Source of the DNA: Pseudomonadaceae bacterium | GTDB lineage: Bacteria > Pseudomonadota > Alphaproteobacteria > UBA2136 > UBA6156 | Direction of reading: 5' to 3' | Length of the DNA stretch: 64,000 nt | Assembly (NCBI GenBank): GCA_024236095.1 | Contig: JACKLD010000013.1 | Location: 124,001-188,000 of the forward strand | Shown here: in pieces, positions 42,180 to 50,599 of the stretch | Layout of the letters: each line of letters starts with the position of its first letter | Position numbering within the stretch: position 1 is the stretch's first letter | Program-made: the position numbers and the translations under genes | Notes under the pieces: model-generated | The model's input: the letters and a program-made list of their open reading frames with translations, nothing else | Told to the model about the DNA's origin: nothing | Databases searched by the model: none

Positions 42180-43304
42180 ATGAACAAACTGCTTACCACC
42201 CTGCTTGCCTGCCTGCTGGCGCTGCCGGTTTTGGCCGCCCCGACGGTAAAGATCAAAGACCTCGCCGAGGTGGAAGGCGTGCGCGACAACGTGCTGGTCG
42301 GCTACGGGCTGGTGGTCGGCTTGGCCGGCACCGGCGATAGCCCCAACGGCATCCCGTTCACCCGCCAAAGCCTCGCCAACATGCTGCAACGGTTAGGGGT
42401 CAATGCCAAAGACGTACTGTCCAACATCAAGACCAAAAACGTCGCGGCGGTGATGGTCACCGCCAAACTACCCAGTCTGGCGCGGCAAGGCAGTAGCGTG
42501 GACGTGACGGTCAGCAGCCTTGGTGACGCCAAAAGCTTGGAAGGCGGCCTGTTGCTGGCCACGCCGCTGACCGGCGCCGACGGCCAAACCTACGCGGTGG
42601 CACAGGGTGCGATGGTCATCGGCGGTTATCAGGCCACCGGCAAGGATGGAACCAGTATTTCCAAAAACCATACCACTGTGGCGCGCATCGCCAAGGGGGC
42701 TACGGTGGAGCGTGAAACCGGCTTCGAGCTTGCCAGTCTGGGGGATAGCCTGAAGTTCATGCTGCGTGAGCCCGATTTCACCACCGCCGTGCGCATGCGC
42801 GATGCCATCAATGCCGCCTTCAAGGAAAAACTTGCCATCGCCCGCGACAACAGCACCGTGGACGTAACCGTGCCGACCCGCTATCAGCAACAGCTGGCGG
42901 CGATTATCGACAAGATTGAAAACCTGCGGGTGGAGCCAACCACCGACGCCCGCGTGGTGATCGATGAAAAGACCGGCACCATCGTGATGGGCGAAAACGT
43001 GACACTGGCGCCGGTGGCCATCTCGCACGCCAACCTCACCATCAAGGTGGTGGAAGAGCAGTTGGTCAGCCAACCGTTCAGCTTCAACGTGGCGGGTGAG
43101 ACGGTGAAAATCGACCGCACCACCGAAATCAGCGTGGATGACGATCCCGACCACGGCAAGTTCAAGATGCTGAAGGGCTCGGCCAGCCTGGCCGATCTGG
43201 TCAGCGGCCTGAATGCACTGGGAGTGAAACCGCGCGACGTCATCTCCATCTTGCAGAACATCAAGGCGGCCGGCGCGTTGAATGCCGAGCTGGTGGTGCT
43301 GTAA
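42180..43304 (+). CDS. flgI: Flagellar P-ring protein FlgI
   Basis: FlgI forms the periplasmic P ring. The 374-residue precursor has a signal peptide (LLACLLALPVLAAP), then VKIKDLAEVEGVRDNVLVGY and GLVVGLAGTGDSPNGIPFTR, the strongest FlgI signature, and ends PRDVISILQNIKAAGALNAE. flgJ(N) starts within its stop codon (TAATG), so the two are coupled. Confidence 0.97.
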   Translation: MNKLLTTLLACLLALPVLAAPTVKIKDLAEVEGVRDNVLVGYGLVVGLAGTGDSPNGIPFTRQSLANMLQRLGVNAKDVLSNIKTKNVAAVMVTAKLPSLARQGSSVDVTVSSLGDAKSLEGGLLLATPLTGADGQTYAVAQGAMVIGGYQATGKDGTSISKNHTTVARIAKGATVERETGFELASLGDSLKFMLREPDFTTAVRMRDAINAAFKEKLAIARDNSTVDVTVPTRYQQQLAAIIDKIENLRVEPTTDARVVIDEKTGTIVMGENVTLAPVAISHANLTIKVVEEQLVSQPFSFNVAGETVKIDRTTEISVDDDPDHGKFKMLKGSASLADLVSGLNALGVKPRDVISILQNIKAAGALNAELVVL

Positions 43305-43663
43305 TGGCCGCCATATCCGCCCCCGTCATCAACCCCGCGCTGGCCGCCGCCGTGCCGCAGGCCACCAAGGACAAGCTGCAAGGCAAGGCCCGCGAGTTCG
43401 AGGCGTATTTCATTCAGCAGTTCATCAGCCTCACCCGTCCCGATATGTCGGATAACGAGGTGTTCGGCGGCGGTTTTTCCGAGCAGGTGTACGGCACCAT
43501 GATGGACGAGCAGATGGCCACCGGCATCGCCAACCGTGGCGGCTTTGGCATCGCCAACCGCGTCTATGCCGAGATGCTGCAGGCGCAGGCGGCCACGCTG
43601 CCTCCTGCTGCCGCCGTGGCACAAAATTATACCCCGCAACCCCAACAAGGAGCCCGCCCATGA
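43304..43663 (+). CDS. flgJ: Rod-binding protein, FlgJ N-terminal domain only
   Basis: The 119-residue protein matches the rod-cap domain of FlgJ: KLQGKAREFEAYFIQQFISL and EVFGGGFSEQVYGTMMDEQM. The C-terminal muramidase domain of enterobacterial FlgJ is absent, as is usual in alphaproteobacteria, so another enzyme must open the peptidoglycan for the rod. The ATG overlaps the flgI stop, and its own stop overlaps the next start by four bases. Confidence 0.92.
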   Translation: MAAISAPVINPALAAAVPQATKDKLQGKAREFEAYFIQQFISLTRPDMSDNEVFGGGFSEQVYGTMMDEQMATGIANRGGFGIANRVYAEMLQAQAATLPPAAAVAQNYTPQPQQGARP

Positions 43664-44109
43664 GCCATACCCCCCAACCCGGCATCATTATCCAAATGAT
43701 GGAAGCGCGCCAAGCCTGCCGCGACTTGATGGGCCTGATGGTCGAAGAAAACAACGGCCTTACCCGCAACAGCACCCACGAGGTGGAAACCCGCCTGCAA
43801 CTGAAAAAGCGCCTGGCCCTGCGGTTGGAAAAACTGCTGGCCGATATCAAGAGCCAACGGGCCGACTTCCGTGGCAACCGGGAGGTGGAAAACCTTGCCG
43901 TGCGGCTGGCTGAAGAGATTGCGGTGTTTCAGGATATCGCCGCCAAAAACGAGCTGATGCTGCGCGCCGCCCACCGTTTGCGTGCCGACGTGGTGGCGGT
44001 GATCCGCGATACCATCGAGGCCAGCCAACCCCGCGTGCAAACCTACAACGCCCACGGCGCCAGCACGGTGGGAACCGCCGGCACCACGGTGGTGGCGACA
44101 ACGGTGTGA
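43660..44109 (+). CDS. flgN: FlgN-like flagellar chaperone
   Basis: FlgN-type proteins chaperone the hook-filament junction proteins FlgK and FlgL. The 149-residue product is largely helical with two long amphipathic stretches (LMGLMVEENNGLTRNSTHEV; LQLKKRLALRLEKLLADIKS) and a Ser/Thr/Gly-rich tail. Sequence identity within the family is low, so the call also leans on the ATGA overlap with flgJ(N) and on flgK-flgL just downstream on the other strand. Confidence 0.65.
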   Translation: MSHTPQPGIIIQMMEARQACRDLMGLMVEENNGLTRNSTHEVETRLQLKKRLALRLEKLLADIKSQRADFRGNREVENLAVRLAEEIAVFQDIAAKNELMLRAAHRLRADVVAVIRDTIEASQPRVQTYNAHGASTVGTAGTTVVATTV

Positions 44110-44126
44110 AAGGAAACTCTTGGCAT

Positions 44127-44154
44127 GAAGAAGGGGGCACTGCCCCCTTTCTTC
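44127..44154. terminator. Terminator hairpin after flgN
   Basis: GAAGAAGGGGGCA and TGCCCCCTTTCTTC pair with one mismatch around a tiny loop, shortly after the flgN stop and facing the convergent fliW end. Confidence 0.7.
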
Positions 44155-44218
44155 GTGCTTTCCCACAAAGACAAAAACAAAGGGAGTCAAGCCCCCTTTG
44201 CGCACAACCATACCGCCA

Positions 44219-44683
44219 TCAAATCTTATGCTGGGTCGTATAATCCTTGTTGGAGAGAATATACTGTACGCCGGTGCGCTTGGAGCTGTCGATGAGGATC
44301 GGCGCCTTCAGGTTGGCGGTCAGGTAGTAGCTGTCGCCGTTGTCGTACAGGGTGAGGATGCTCAACAGCTGGGTGTCATCCTTGGGGAAGTTGGTTTCGA
44401 TCATCGCCTCGCTGCTGTCGGCTTCGGCAATCTTCAGGCCCAGAATGTTCGGGTCGGCCACCAAAAAGGCCACTTCCGGCGCATTGACGCATTGCATCAG
44501 CAAAATCGGGCTTTCATCCACGTTGGGCAGGCGGGTCAGGCCAAACTGCGTGCACTCACGGAAGCCGAACAGCCCTTGCGGGAAGTCGATCAGGCGATCC
44601 TTGCGCAACGAAACCTCGCCGAAGCGGGTTTGGAAGGTCAGCTCTTCGCCCGCATCGCTGGTCATCACTTGGGGGTTATTCAT
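44219..44683 (-). CDS. fliW: Flagellar assembly factor FliW
   Basis: FliW binds CsrA (and flagellin), releasing flagellin mRNA from repression in Bacillus and Campylobacter. The 154-residue beta-rich protein has FGEVSLRKDRLIDFPQGLFG, CTQFGLTRL, PEVAFLVADPNILGLKI and YYLTANLKAPILIDSSKRTG, the family core. The ATG at 44683 has a GGGAG site and overlaps the end of csrA by eight bases; a longer start would add only a Thr-rich leader. The csrA-fliW order and coupling match the known partner-switch pair. Confidence 0.92.
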   Translation of the reverse strand: MNNPQVMTSDAGEELTFQTRFGEVSLRKDRLIDFPQGLFGFRECTQFGLTRLPNVDESPILLMQCVNAPEVAFLVADPNILGLKIAEADSSEAMIETNFPKDDTQLLSILTLYDNGDSYYLTANLKAPILIDSSKRTGVQYILSNKDYTTQHKI

Positions 44684-44984
44684 CGTCGTCGCTCCCGTGG
44701 TTATGGTGGTTGTTGTGCTCATCGCGCCCGTCTCCGTTGGTTGTTGTTAAGGTGGAAGAGGTTGGCAAACGCCGCAAAACATCGCCCAAGGGGGCGCCGC
44801 TGCCAAGGGCGGCGGCTTTGTTCTCGGCCTGGATTTTGGTAAACAGCTCTTCGCGGTAGACGGTGTTTCCTTGCGGAAACTCGAAGCCCAGCTTCACCCG
44901 TCCGCCACGGATATCCACCACCTTCACGGTGATATCGCCATTGATGACAATGGCTTCGCCGGGGCGTCGGGTTATCAGCAGCAT
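44676..44984 (-). CDS. csrA: Carbon storage / translational regulator CsrA with long tail
   Basis: CsrA is a dimeric RNA-binding protein that blocks translation at GGA sites. The core is canonical: MLLITRRPGEAIVINGDITV and VKVVDIRGGRVKLGFEFPQG, ending with VYREELFTKIQAENKAAA. The protein is 102 residues, longer than the usual 60-75, with an acidic, histidine/asparagine-rich extension (HNNHHNHGSDDDE). It follows flgL leftward and overlaps fliW. A role in flagellin control is inferred from FliW. Confidence 0.95.
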   Translation of the reverse strand: MLLITRRPGEAIVINGDITVKVVDIRGGRVKLGFEFPQGNTVYREELFTKIQAENKAAALGSGAPLGDVLRRLPTSSTLTTTNGDGRDEHNNHHNHGSDDDE

Positions 44985-45042
44985 AAACGGGTCTCTTGGC
45001 TTCGGTAGGGTTGATGATAAGGGTCTGGCTCATGTTATACGC

Positions 45043-45954
45043 TTACCTCAAATAATCAAGCAGGCTGAGTTGGTTGACGCGGGTGATAATCAACATGCTT
45101 GCCTCCATGGTGGCCTGTTGCTGGCTGAAGCGGGTCAACGCTTCGGCCACGTCGACCTTTTCCAGTCCGTCAAGCTGTTCGCCCAGAAATTGCTTTTGCG
45201 CATCGTGGCGGGTGTTGATCTGCTCCAGCGTGTTGATCTGCCCGCCGATGCGTCCTTGCACCACCGCAAGGTTCTGGCGGGCGCTGTCGAGCGCCGCCAC
45301 CGCGCTGTCGATATCGGACAGCGAGTTGTTCTGCATGCCGTACCACAAGGCTTCCAATCCGGCTTTCAGCTCCATGAAGGCTTGCTCGTTGCCCGCCACC
45401 CCGTACTGCAGGCTGCTGCCCGGGCCGGTAGAGACGGTGGGGGGCGTCGCATCACCGTTGTACCACGTGCTGGCCAGCGGCAGGCCGGGGAAGGCGGTGG
45501 CGGTGGGCGCGCCGCTCACCGGCTCGTCATCGCCATCTTGGCCGGAGAAGATGTAACTGCCTTCAAACTTGGTCTTGAACAGGTTGTAAAAGGTATCGGC
45601 AATGGCCTGCACCTTGGGGGCGAGGCTTTGGCGGGTGCTGGCGCTGTTTTCGTTGCGGCCCAAGGTGGCCACGCTGGCGGCTTCCGAAAGCAGGTCGACC
45701 ATGCCCGCCAAGGCGTTCTCGGCCGAGTTGAGGCGGTTGGTGGCGGTGGTGATGTTGCTTTGGTACACGTCGGTGCGGGCCAGCACGTCGCGCAACGACA
45801 CAATCTGGTTGCTGCTCTCTGCGGTATCGGCCAAGCGGCGGCCGGTGTTGCCGGAGGTGACCTGATAGCTGGTCAGGGCCAAGCCCTCGTTGGCGGTTTG
45901 CAGGTTCCGCAGGTTGGTTTGGTTTTGGAAATAGGTGGCGATACGTGTAACCAT
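45043..45954 (-). CDS. flgL: Flagellar hook-associated protein FlgL (HAP3)
   Basis: FlgL joins the hook-filament junction to the filament. The 303-residue protein has the flagellin-like N-terminus RIATYFQNQTNLRNLQTANE with LALTSYQVTSGNTGRRLADT and the matching C-terminal helix (VDVAEALTRFSQQQATMEAS). The variable middle holds an Asp/Gly-rich segment. It starts 5 bases after the flgK stop. Confidence 0.95.
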   Translation of the reverse strand: MVTRIATYFQNQTNLRNLQTANEGLALTSYQVTSGNTGRRLADTAESSNQIVSLRDVLARTDVYQSNITTATNRLNSAENALAGMVDLLSEAASVATLGRNENSASTRQSLAPKVQAIADTFYNLFKTKFEGSYIFSGQDGDDEPVSGAPTATAFPGLPLASTWYNGDATPPTVSTGPGSSLQYGVAGNEQAFMELKAGLEALWYGMQNNSLSDIDSAVAALDSARQNLAVVQGRIGGQINTLEQINTRHDAQKQFLGEQLDGLEKVDVAEALTRFSQQQATMEASMLIITRVNQLSLLDYLR

Positions 45955-45959
45955 GGTGC

Positions 45960-47777
45960 TTACCTCACAATGCCTAACAGGGTGTCGAACAGGTCGTTGA
46001 CGACGGTGACGATGCGTGCGCTGGCCTGAAAGCTGTTTTGGTACACTAGCATGGTGGCCAGTTCTTCATTCACGTTGACGCCGGACAGGCTGCTTTGCAG
46101 CTCGGCAATCTGGGTATCGATGGTTTCGGCGAAGGCTTCGCGGCTGTTGGCGTCTTTGATGGTCACCGCCAGTGTGGAGACGATGCGCCCCACATAGCCC
46201 GCGCTGTTGACGTTCTGCGCGCTCAAATCACCGGCGGCACCGAAGCTGAGAACCGTATCGGCCAACTGGCTGAGCGCCAGCATGTTGGCGTTGCTGCGCG
46301 AGGAAAGTCCGCCGTCTTCGGCGCGCATCCGACCCACGGCCACCAAATCGGGGTTGGTGGCGATGTCGCTGCGCACGGCGATGTCGTTGCTGTCGGCGCC
46401 GGTGAAGAAGTTGTTCATCCCCAACAGCCCCAGTGCGTTGCCGCTGACGTTGGACAGCACCACGTACTGTCCGGCCGTTTGGGTTTGCAGGCGTATGATC
46501 GGGTCGCCGTTGCTGTCGGTGGTGGCGGTGGCGGTAATACCCAGCGTGCCGCCCAGCGTGGTGTTGCCCACGTCGGCGTTGCCGTTGATGAGGGTGGCCA
46601 AATCGTCCAGCGAGAACGGCCCCACGCCGGGGATGGCAATGGCGCCGCCGTTGCCCAGCGTGGTGGCGATGACATCACCCTGGCTGTTGACCACGCTGGC
46701 ATGGAAGGTGGCGCCCGCAAGGCTGGCGGAAAGCTCGGTGAACAGGTCGGTGGCGGTGGTGGTGACGCCGCTGGTGCTGCCGCTTTGCAGCGTGGCCACT
46801 GGCGGGATGGCGCTGCCTTGGCTGTGCAGGCTGTTGAAGGCGGTCATGAAGGTGGAGGTAAACTCGTTCAGCTCGGCCAACAGGTTGGGGATGGTCGTGT
46901 CGCGCACGTCGATCAGGGCCTTGATGCGGCCGGTGCTCATGCTGTTGGTGTAAAGCGGCGTGGTGTTGGGGTCGAGACTGCCGTCTACCTTCACGTTTTG
47001 CACGACAATGTCGCCAAAAGGCCCGCTGCCGCCCACCCGCTTCAGCTGCACGTAGGTGCCTTCGTCCACCAGCTTGCGGCCGTTTTCGGTGAGGATGCGC
47101 AGGCTGCCGTTCTGCGAGGTGGAGACCTGCAAGCCGAAACGCTTGGCCAGCTCGTCCACCTGGATGGCGCGGGCGTCCTTCAAATCGTTGGTATTGGCAC
47201 CGTTGGCGGTATTGGCGTCTTGCGTGGCAATCTCCACGTTCAGGTCGTAAACCCGCTTCAGGATGGTATTGATGCTGGTCAGCTCGGCGGTAATTTGGTC
47301 GTCGATGCGCTGCTGCACGTCATCCATGTCTTGGCTGATGCCGCGGATGGTGTCGCTCAGCAGCACCGCGCTTTGCACCGCGTTGCGGCGCAGGGCGCCG
47401 TCGGCGGGGCTGTTGGCCAGCTGGCTGGTGGCGGCGAAAAAGCCGTTGACCAGGTCTTCAAGGTTGCCGTCGGCGCTGGCGTTGCTGAAACTCCCCTCGA
47501 TGTTATCAAGGAAGCTGCGGGTGGTGGTGGCGTAATCGAGGTCGGAGGCCGAGGTAAGCCCGCGCGCGGTGATGAAATTGTCGGTAATGCGCTGGATGGT
47601 GCCCAACTGTACCCCCGCGCCGAAGCCGTTGTAGGCCACCGCACTGTTTTGCGCCACTTGGCGCGTAAAGCCCTGCGTGTTGGCGTTTACGATGTTGTGG
47701 CTGATGGTGCCGATGCCGACCTGACTGTTCTGCAACCCGCCGGTGGCAATGCGAAGGGCGTTGGAAAGCGTGCTCAT
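45960..47777 (-). CDS. flgK: Flagellar hook-associated protein FlgK (HAP1)
   Basis: FlgK is the first junction protein between hook and filament. The 605-residue protein starts MSTLSNALRIATGGLQNSQV then SHNIVNANTQGFTRQVAQNS, and ends with SGVNVNEELATMLVYQNSFQ, the family's C-terminal signature. It heads the leftward operon flgK-flgL-csrA-fliW. The ATG at 47777 is supported by family alignment, yet the sigma-54 site lies so close that the message would start at or next to the ATG. Confidence 0.96.
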   Translation of the reverse strand: MSTLSNALRIATGGLQNSQVGIGTISHNIVNANTQGFTRQVAQNSAVAYNGFGAGVQLGTIQRITDNFITARGLTSASDLDYATTTRSFLDNIEGSFSNASADGNLEDLVNGFFAATSQLANSPADGALRRNAVQSAVLLSDTIRGISQDMDDVQQRIDDQITAELTSINTILKRVYDLNVEIATQDANTANGANTNDLKDARAIQVDELAKRFGLQVSTSQNGSLRILTENGRKLVDEGTYVQLKRVGGSGPFGDIVVQNVKVDGSLDPNTTPLYTNSMSTGRIKALIDVRDTTIPNLLAELNEFTSTFMTAFNSLHSQGSAIPPVATLQSGSTSGVTTTATDLFTELSASLAGATFHASVVNSQGDVIATTLGNGGAIAIPGVGPFSLDDLATLINGNADVGNTTLGGTLGITATATTDSNGDPIIRLQTQTAGQYVVLSNVSGNALGLLGMNNFFTGADSNDIAVRSDIATNPDLVAVGRMRAEDGGLSSRSNANMLALSQLADTVLSFGAAGDLSAQNVNSAGYVGRIVSTLAVTIKDANSREAFAETIDTQIAELQSSLSGVNVNEELATMLVYQNSFQASARIVTVVNDLFDTLLGIVR

Positions 47778-47785
47778 GGCCGGTG

Positions 47786-47805
47786 GTATGCATAAGACGT
47801 GCCAA
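47786..47805 (-). promoter_or_regulatory. Sigma-54 promoter for flgK-flgL-csrA-fliW
   Basis: Leftward TTGGCAC, GTCTT, ATGCATAC with GG and GC ten bases apart. The predicted transcript start is about 47778, directly before the flgK ATG, implying a leaderless or nearly leaderless message. Confidence 0.65.
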
Positions 47806-48087
47806 GTAAGGCGGGAGAGTCTGTTAGCCCCTTCCACCCAAACCCGCCCGAAGCCCCCTGAGGAGGGGGGTGCAAGGGGGAGGAGGTTTCCTCCTCCCCC
47901 TTGCCATCAAGAGTGAGGTTGGCCCGCAGGGCCAAGTTGCCGAGCCCGTAGGGCTTTAGGCAACGGGGAAAGCGCCTGCCCAACCCCCACCGCCTGCCTC
48001 AAGAGGCACCCAACCAACCGACCCCTTTGACAAAAGGCGCTAAACTGTATACTTTGCGCCTTGCATTCAACCAAGGAGTCCCCTGCC
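47806..48087. other. Non-coding region with perfect inverted repeat
   Basis: No gene is visible. CAAGGGGGAGGAGG (47873-47886), TTT and CCTCCTCCCCCTTG (47890-47903) form a perfect 14-bp hairpin that contains Shine-Dalgarno-like GGAGG. A promoter for the next gene lies at 48027-48053. Confidence 0.6.
48027..48053 (+). promoter_or_regulatory. Sigma-70-like promoter for the 208-aa unknown gene
   Basis: TTGACA and TATACT are near-consensus boxes but only 15 bases apart. The start would be about 28 bases before the ATG at 48088, which has an AAGGAG site. Confidence 0.5.
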
Positions 48088-48714
48088 ATGCCCCACGAAA
48101 CCCTCCGCCAAATGGCCGCCCGTGTTGACAACACTGAAGGTGATGCTGTCCGTCGTCGTCTTGGCTGCGAAGCTGCTGCCCGACTTGCCGTTGTTGCTGG
48201 TGGCAACCGCCGGCCGGTGGACGTGGCTACGGCTATAGCCGACACGCAATACCCCCAAGTTCAGCCGTTTGTCGATTGGGTGCAGGCGCAGGGGCGGAGA
48301 CATATAGCTCTCAACAAGAGATGGGCGATGTACCTTGTACGGGAATACTCAGAAATTAGCGGTTCATTGACAGGGATTTTGTCATACCATGATGACCAGC
48401 TTGTCACCAAACTGGCGTCTGGCCAGAGTAACTTGAACTTAAATCGTGTGAGAGACGCACACGAAATGGTGAGGCTGGTTGAAGATAGCCTCATGGCGGT
48501 AAGTCATTTCAAACAATATCCGGGGGACGAACTCGACACCCGCTTGGCCGACCGTATCGCAGGCATTCGGGAACGCTTTGTTAACAGGACTGAAAGTTAT
48601 AGTGCTTTGACAGCATTGCTTGTTCAAGATATCAAACGGCGCATGGAGCCGAACCGTGGCGTGCTTAACAAGAACGATGCATTAGCCCAGCAGTTATGGG
48701 GAACGCGCGGTTAA
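48088..48714 (+). CDS. Hypothetical protein, 208 aa
   Basis: Not recognised. The ATG at 48088 has AAGGAG ten bases upstream and a near-consensus promoter. The product is soluble and mostly helical (LRQMAARVDNTEGDAVRRRL; VRDAHEMVRLVEDSLMAVSH), rich in Arg, Ala and Asp, with one cysteine and a C-terminal RGVLNKNDALAQQLWGTRG. It has its own promoter and stands alone between the flagellar region and the bc1 operon. I cannot assign a fold. Confidence 0.65.
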   Translation: MPHETLRQMAARVDNTEGDAVRRRLGCEAAARLAVVAGGNRRPVDVATAIADTQYPQVQPFVDWVQAQGRRHIALNKRWAMYLVREYSEISGSLTGILSYHDDQLVTKLASGQSNLNLNRVRDAHEMVRLVEDSLMAVSHFKQYPGDELDTRLADRIAGIRERFVNRTESYSALTALLVQDIKRRMEPNRGVLNKNDALAQQLWGTRG

Positions 48715-48820
48715 CGTCAGGCAACGCATAAATCGCCCAATCCGCTACCAAGGGCCTTGTTGGCCCTTGTTTGTTTTGCTAGGTTGCGGCCATAGCACCT
48801 TGCCAAGAAAGAACAATGCC

Positions 48821-49360
48821 ATGGCCAAACCGTCTTCCAAGCCAACCGCCAGTGCCTCCGACGTGGACGCCGACCGCCGCAAGTTTCTGGTGGGTACCAC
48901 GGCTGCGGTAGGCGCGGTAGGTGCCGCCTGTTGCGCGGTGCCGTTTGTCGGCAGCATGGCGCCCAGCCGCGATGTCGCGGCGCAGGCCACGGTAGACATC
49001 AATCTAAGTGAGATCCCCGAAGGCGAAGCCAAAACCTATTTGTGGCAGGGCAAGCCGGTGTTCGTCTGGCACCGCAATGCCGCACAGATTGCCGCCGCAA
49101 AGGCGGGCGACACCACCAGCACCATGGACCCCGAGCCCGACGCCAAGCGTGTGCAAAAGCCGGAATGGCTTGTGGTTCTGGGCATTTGCACCCACTTGGG
49201 CTGCGTGCCTATCCGCAATGACGAAGTGGGCGGCTGGCGTTGCCCCTGCCACGGCAGCCAGTTCGATGTCAGCGGCCGCGTCATTCATGGGCCTGCAGGC
49301 ACCAACCTGCACATTCCGCCCTACACGTTTGTTGACGATAACACCCTCCGTATCGGCTAA
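48821..49360 (+). CDS. petA: Ubiquinol-cytochrome c reductase Rieske iron-sulfur subunit
   Basis: This bc1-complex subunit takes an electron from ubiquinol and passes it to cytochrome c1. The 179-residue protein has a twin-arginine anchor (DRRKFLVGTTAAVGAVGAA), then the 2Fe-2S ligands in CTHLGC (Cys123, His125, Cys128) and CPCHGS (Cys141, Cys143, His144). Its end GPAGTNLHIPPYTF is conserved. petB starts 14 bases downstream; petA-petB-petC is the standard operon order. Confidence 0.97.
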   Translation: MAKPSSKPTASASDVDADRRKFLVGTTAAVGAVGAACCAVPFVGSMAPSRDVAAQATVDINLSEIPEGEAKTYLWQGKPVFVWHRNAAQIAAAKAGDTTSTMDPEPDAKRVQKPEWLVVLGICTHLGCVPIRNDEVGGWRCPCHGSQFDVSGRVIHGPAGTNLHIPPYTFVDDNTLRIG

Positions 49361-49374
49361 GGAAAGCAACCCCC

Positions 49375-50595
49375 ATGGCATCCCTCAAACCCAAGGCCGT
49401 CGAGCAGAACATCACCCGCAACCCGCTGAAATGGTTTGATGACCGCCTGCCGCTGGTTTCGCTCATCAACAACTCGGTGGGCCGCAACTTCCCCGCGCCG
49501 AAGAATCTCAACTACATGTGGAATTTCGGCAGTCTGGCGGGCATCGCGCTGGTTATCCAAATCCTCACCGGCCTGTTTCTGGCCATGCATTACAAGGCCG
49601 ACGTGGCGCTGGCGTTTGATAGTGTCCAGCACATCATGCGCAACGTGCAGTGGGGTTGGCTGATCCGCAACCTGCACATGGTGGGGGCCAGTTTCTTCTT
49701 CATCGTGGTGTACGTGCATATGGCGCGGGGGCTGTATTACGGCAGCTACAAAAGCCCGCGTGAAGTGCTTTGGGGTATCGGTGTCATCATCTTCCTCATC
49801 ATGATGGCCACCGCCTTCATGGGCTACGTGCTGCCGTGGGGGCAAATGAGCTATTGGGGCGCCACCGTCATCACCAACCTGCTGTCGGTCATCCCGTTTG
49901 TGGGCGACGAGGTGGTGGTGTGGATATGGGGCGGTTACAGCGTGGGCGACCCAACCCTGACCCGCTTTTACGCGCTACACTTTTTGCTGCCGTTCGTGAT
50001 TGTCGGCATTGTCATTCTGCACATCTGGGCGCTGCACGAGCACAAGAGCAACAACCCCACGGGGCTGGATTTGCAAGATGAAAAAGACTTCATCCCCTTC
50101 CATCCGTATTACACGGTCAAGGACATCTTCGGCCTCGGCGTGTACCTCATCGCCTTTGCCCTCATGGTGTTTTACGCGCCGGATTATCTGGGCCACACCG
50201 ACAACTATATCCCCGCCAATCCGCTGGTGACGCCTGCGCACATCGTGCCGGAATGGTATTTCTTGCCGTTCTACGCCATTTTGCGCGCCATCCCCATCAA
50301 GGAGCTTGGCGTGGTGGCGATGTTCGGCAGCATCCTCATCCTGTTCGTGCTGCCATGGCTGGATAGTAGCCGCGTGCGCAGCGCCCGTTACCGCCCGCTA
50401 TACCGTTCCTTGTACTGGGTGTTTTTGCTGAACTTTCTTGTTCTCGGCTGGGTGGGCAGCAAACCGCCGGAAGGCATTTACGTGCTCATCGCCCGCTTTG
50501 CCACCGCGTACTACTTCCTGTTCTTCGCCCTGCTGCCGGTGGTCGCACGGGTGGAAAAGACCAGAAAACTTCCCAAAACCATTGATGAGGCTTAA
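49375..50595 (+). CDS. petB: Cytochrome b of the bc1 complex
   Basis: Cytochrome b carries both quinone sites and two b hemes. The 406-residue membrane protein has NFGSLAGIALVIQILTGLFL, LAMHYKAD and HMVGASFFFIVVYVHMARGL with heme-ligand histidines, the second pair in HFLLPFVIVGIVILHIWALH, and the Qo-site PEWY in HIVPEWYFLPFYAILRAIP. It lies 14 bases after petA and 4 bases before petC. Confidence 0.98.
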   Translation: MASLKPKAVEQNITRNPLKWFDDRLPLVSLINNSVGRNFPAPKNLNYMWNFGSLAGIALVIQILTGLFLAMHYKADVALAFDSVQHIMRNVQWGWLIRNLHMVGASFFFIVVYVHMARGLYYGSYKSPREVLWGIGVIIFLIMMATAFMGYVLPWGQMSYWGATVITNLLSVIPFVGDEVVVWIWGGYSVGDPTLTRFYALHFLLPFVIVGIVILHIWALHEHKSNNPTGLDLQDEKDFIPFHPYYTVKDIFGLGVYLIAFALMVFYAPDYLGHTDNYIPANPLVTPAHIVPEWYFLPFYAILRAIPIKELGVVAMFGSILILFVLPWLDSSRVRSARYRPLYRSLYWVFLLNFLVLGWVGSKPPEGIYVLIARFATAYYFLFFALLPVVARVEKTRKLPKTIDEA

Positions 50596-50599
50596 CCCC

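Noticed and set aside
46095..47795. 566-codon + strand frame opposite flgK
   Set aside because: FlgK is unambiguous; the opposite frame has only biased composition.
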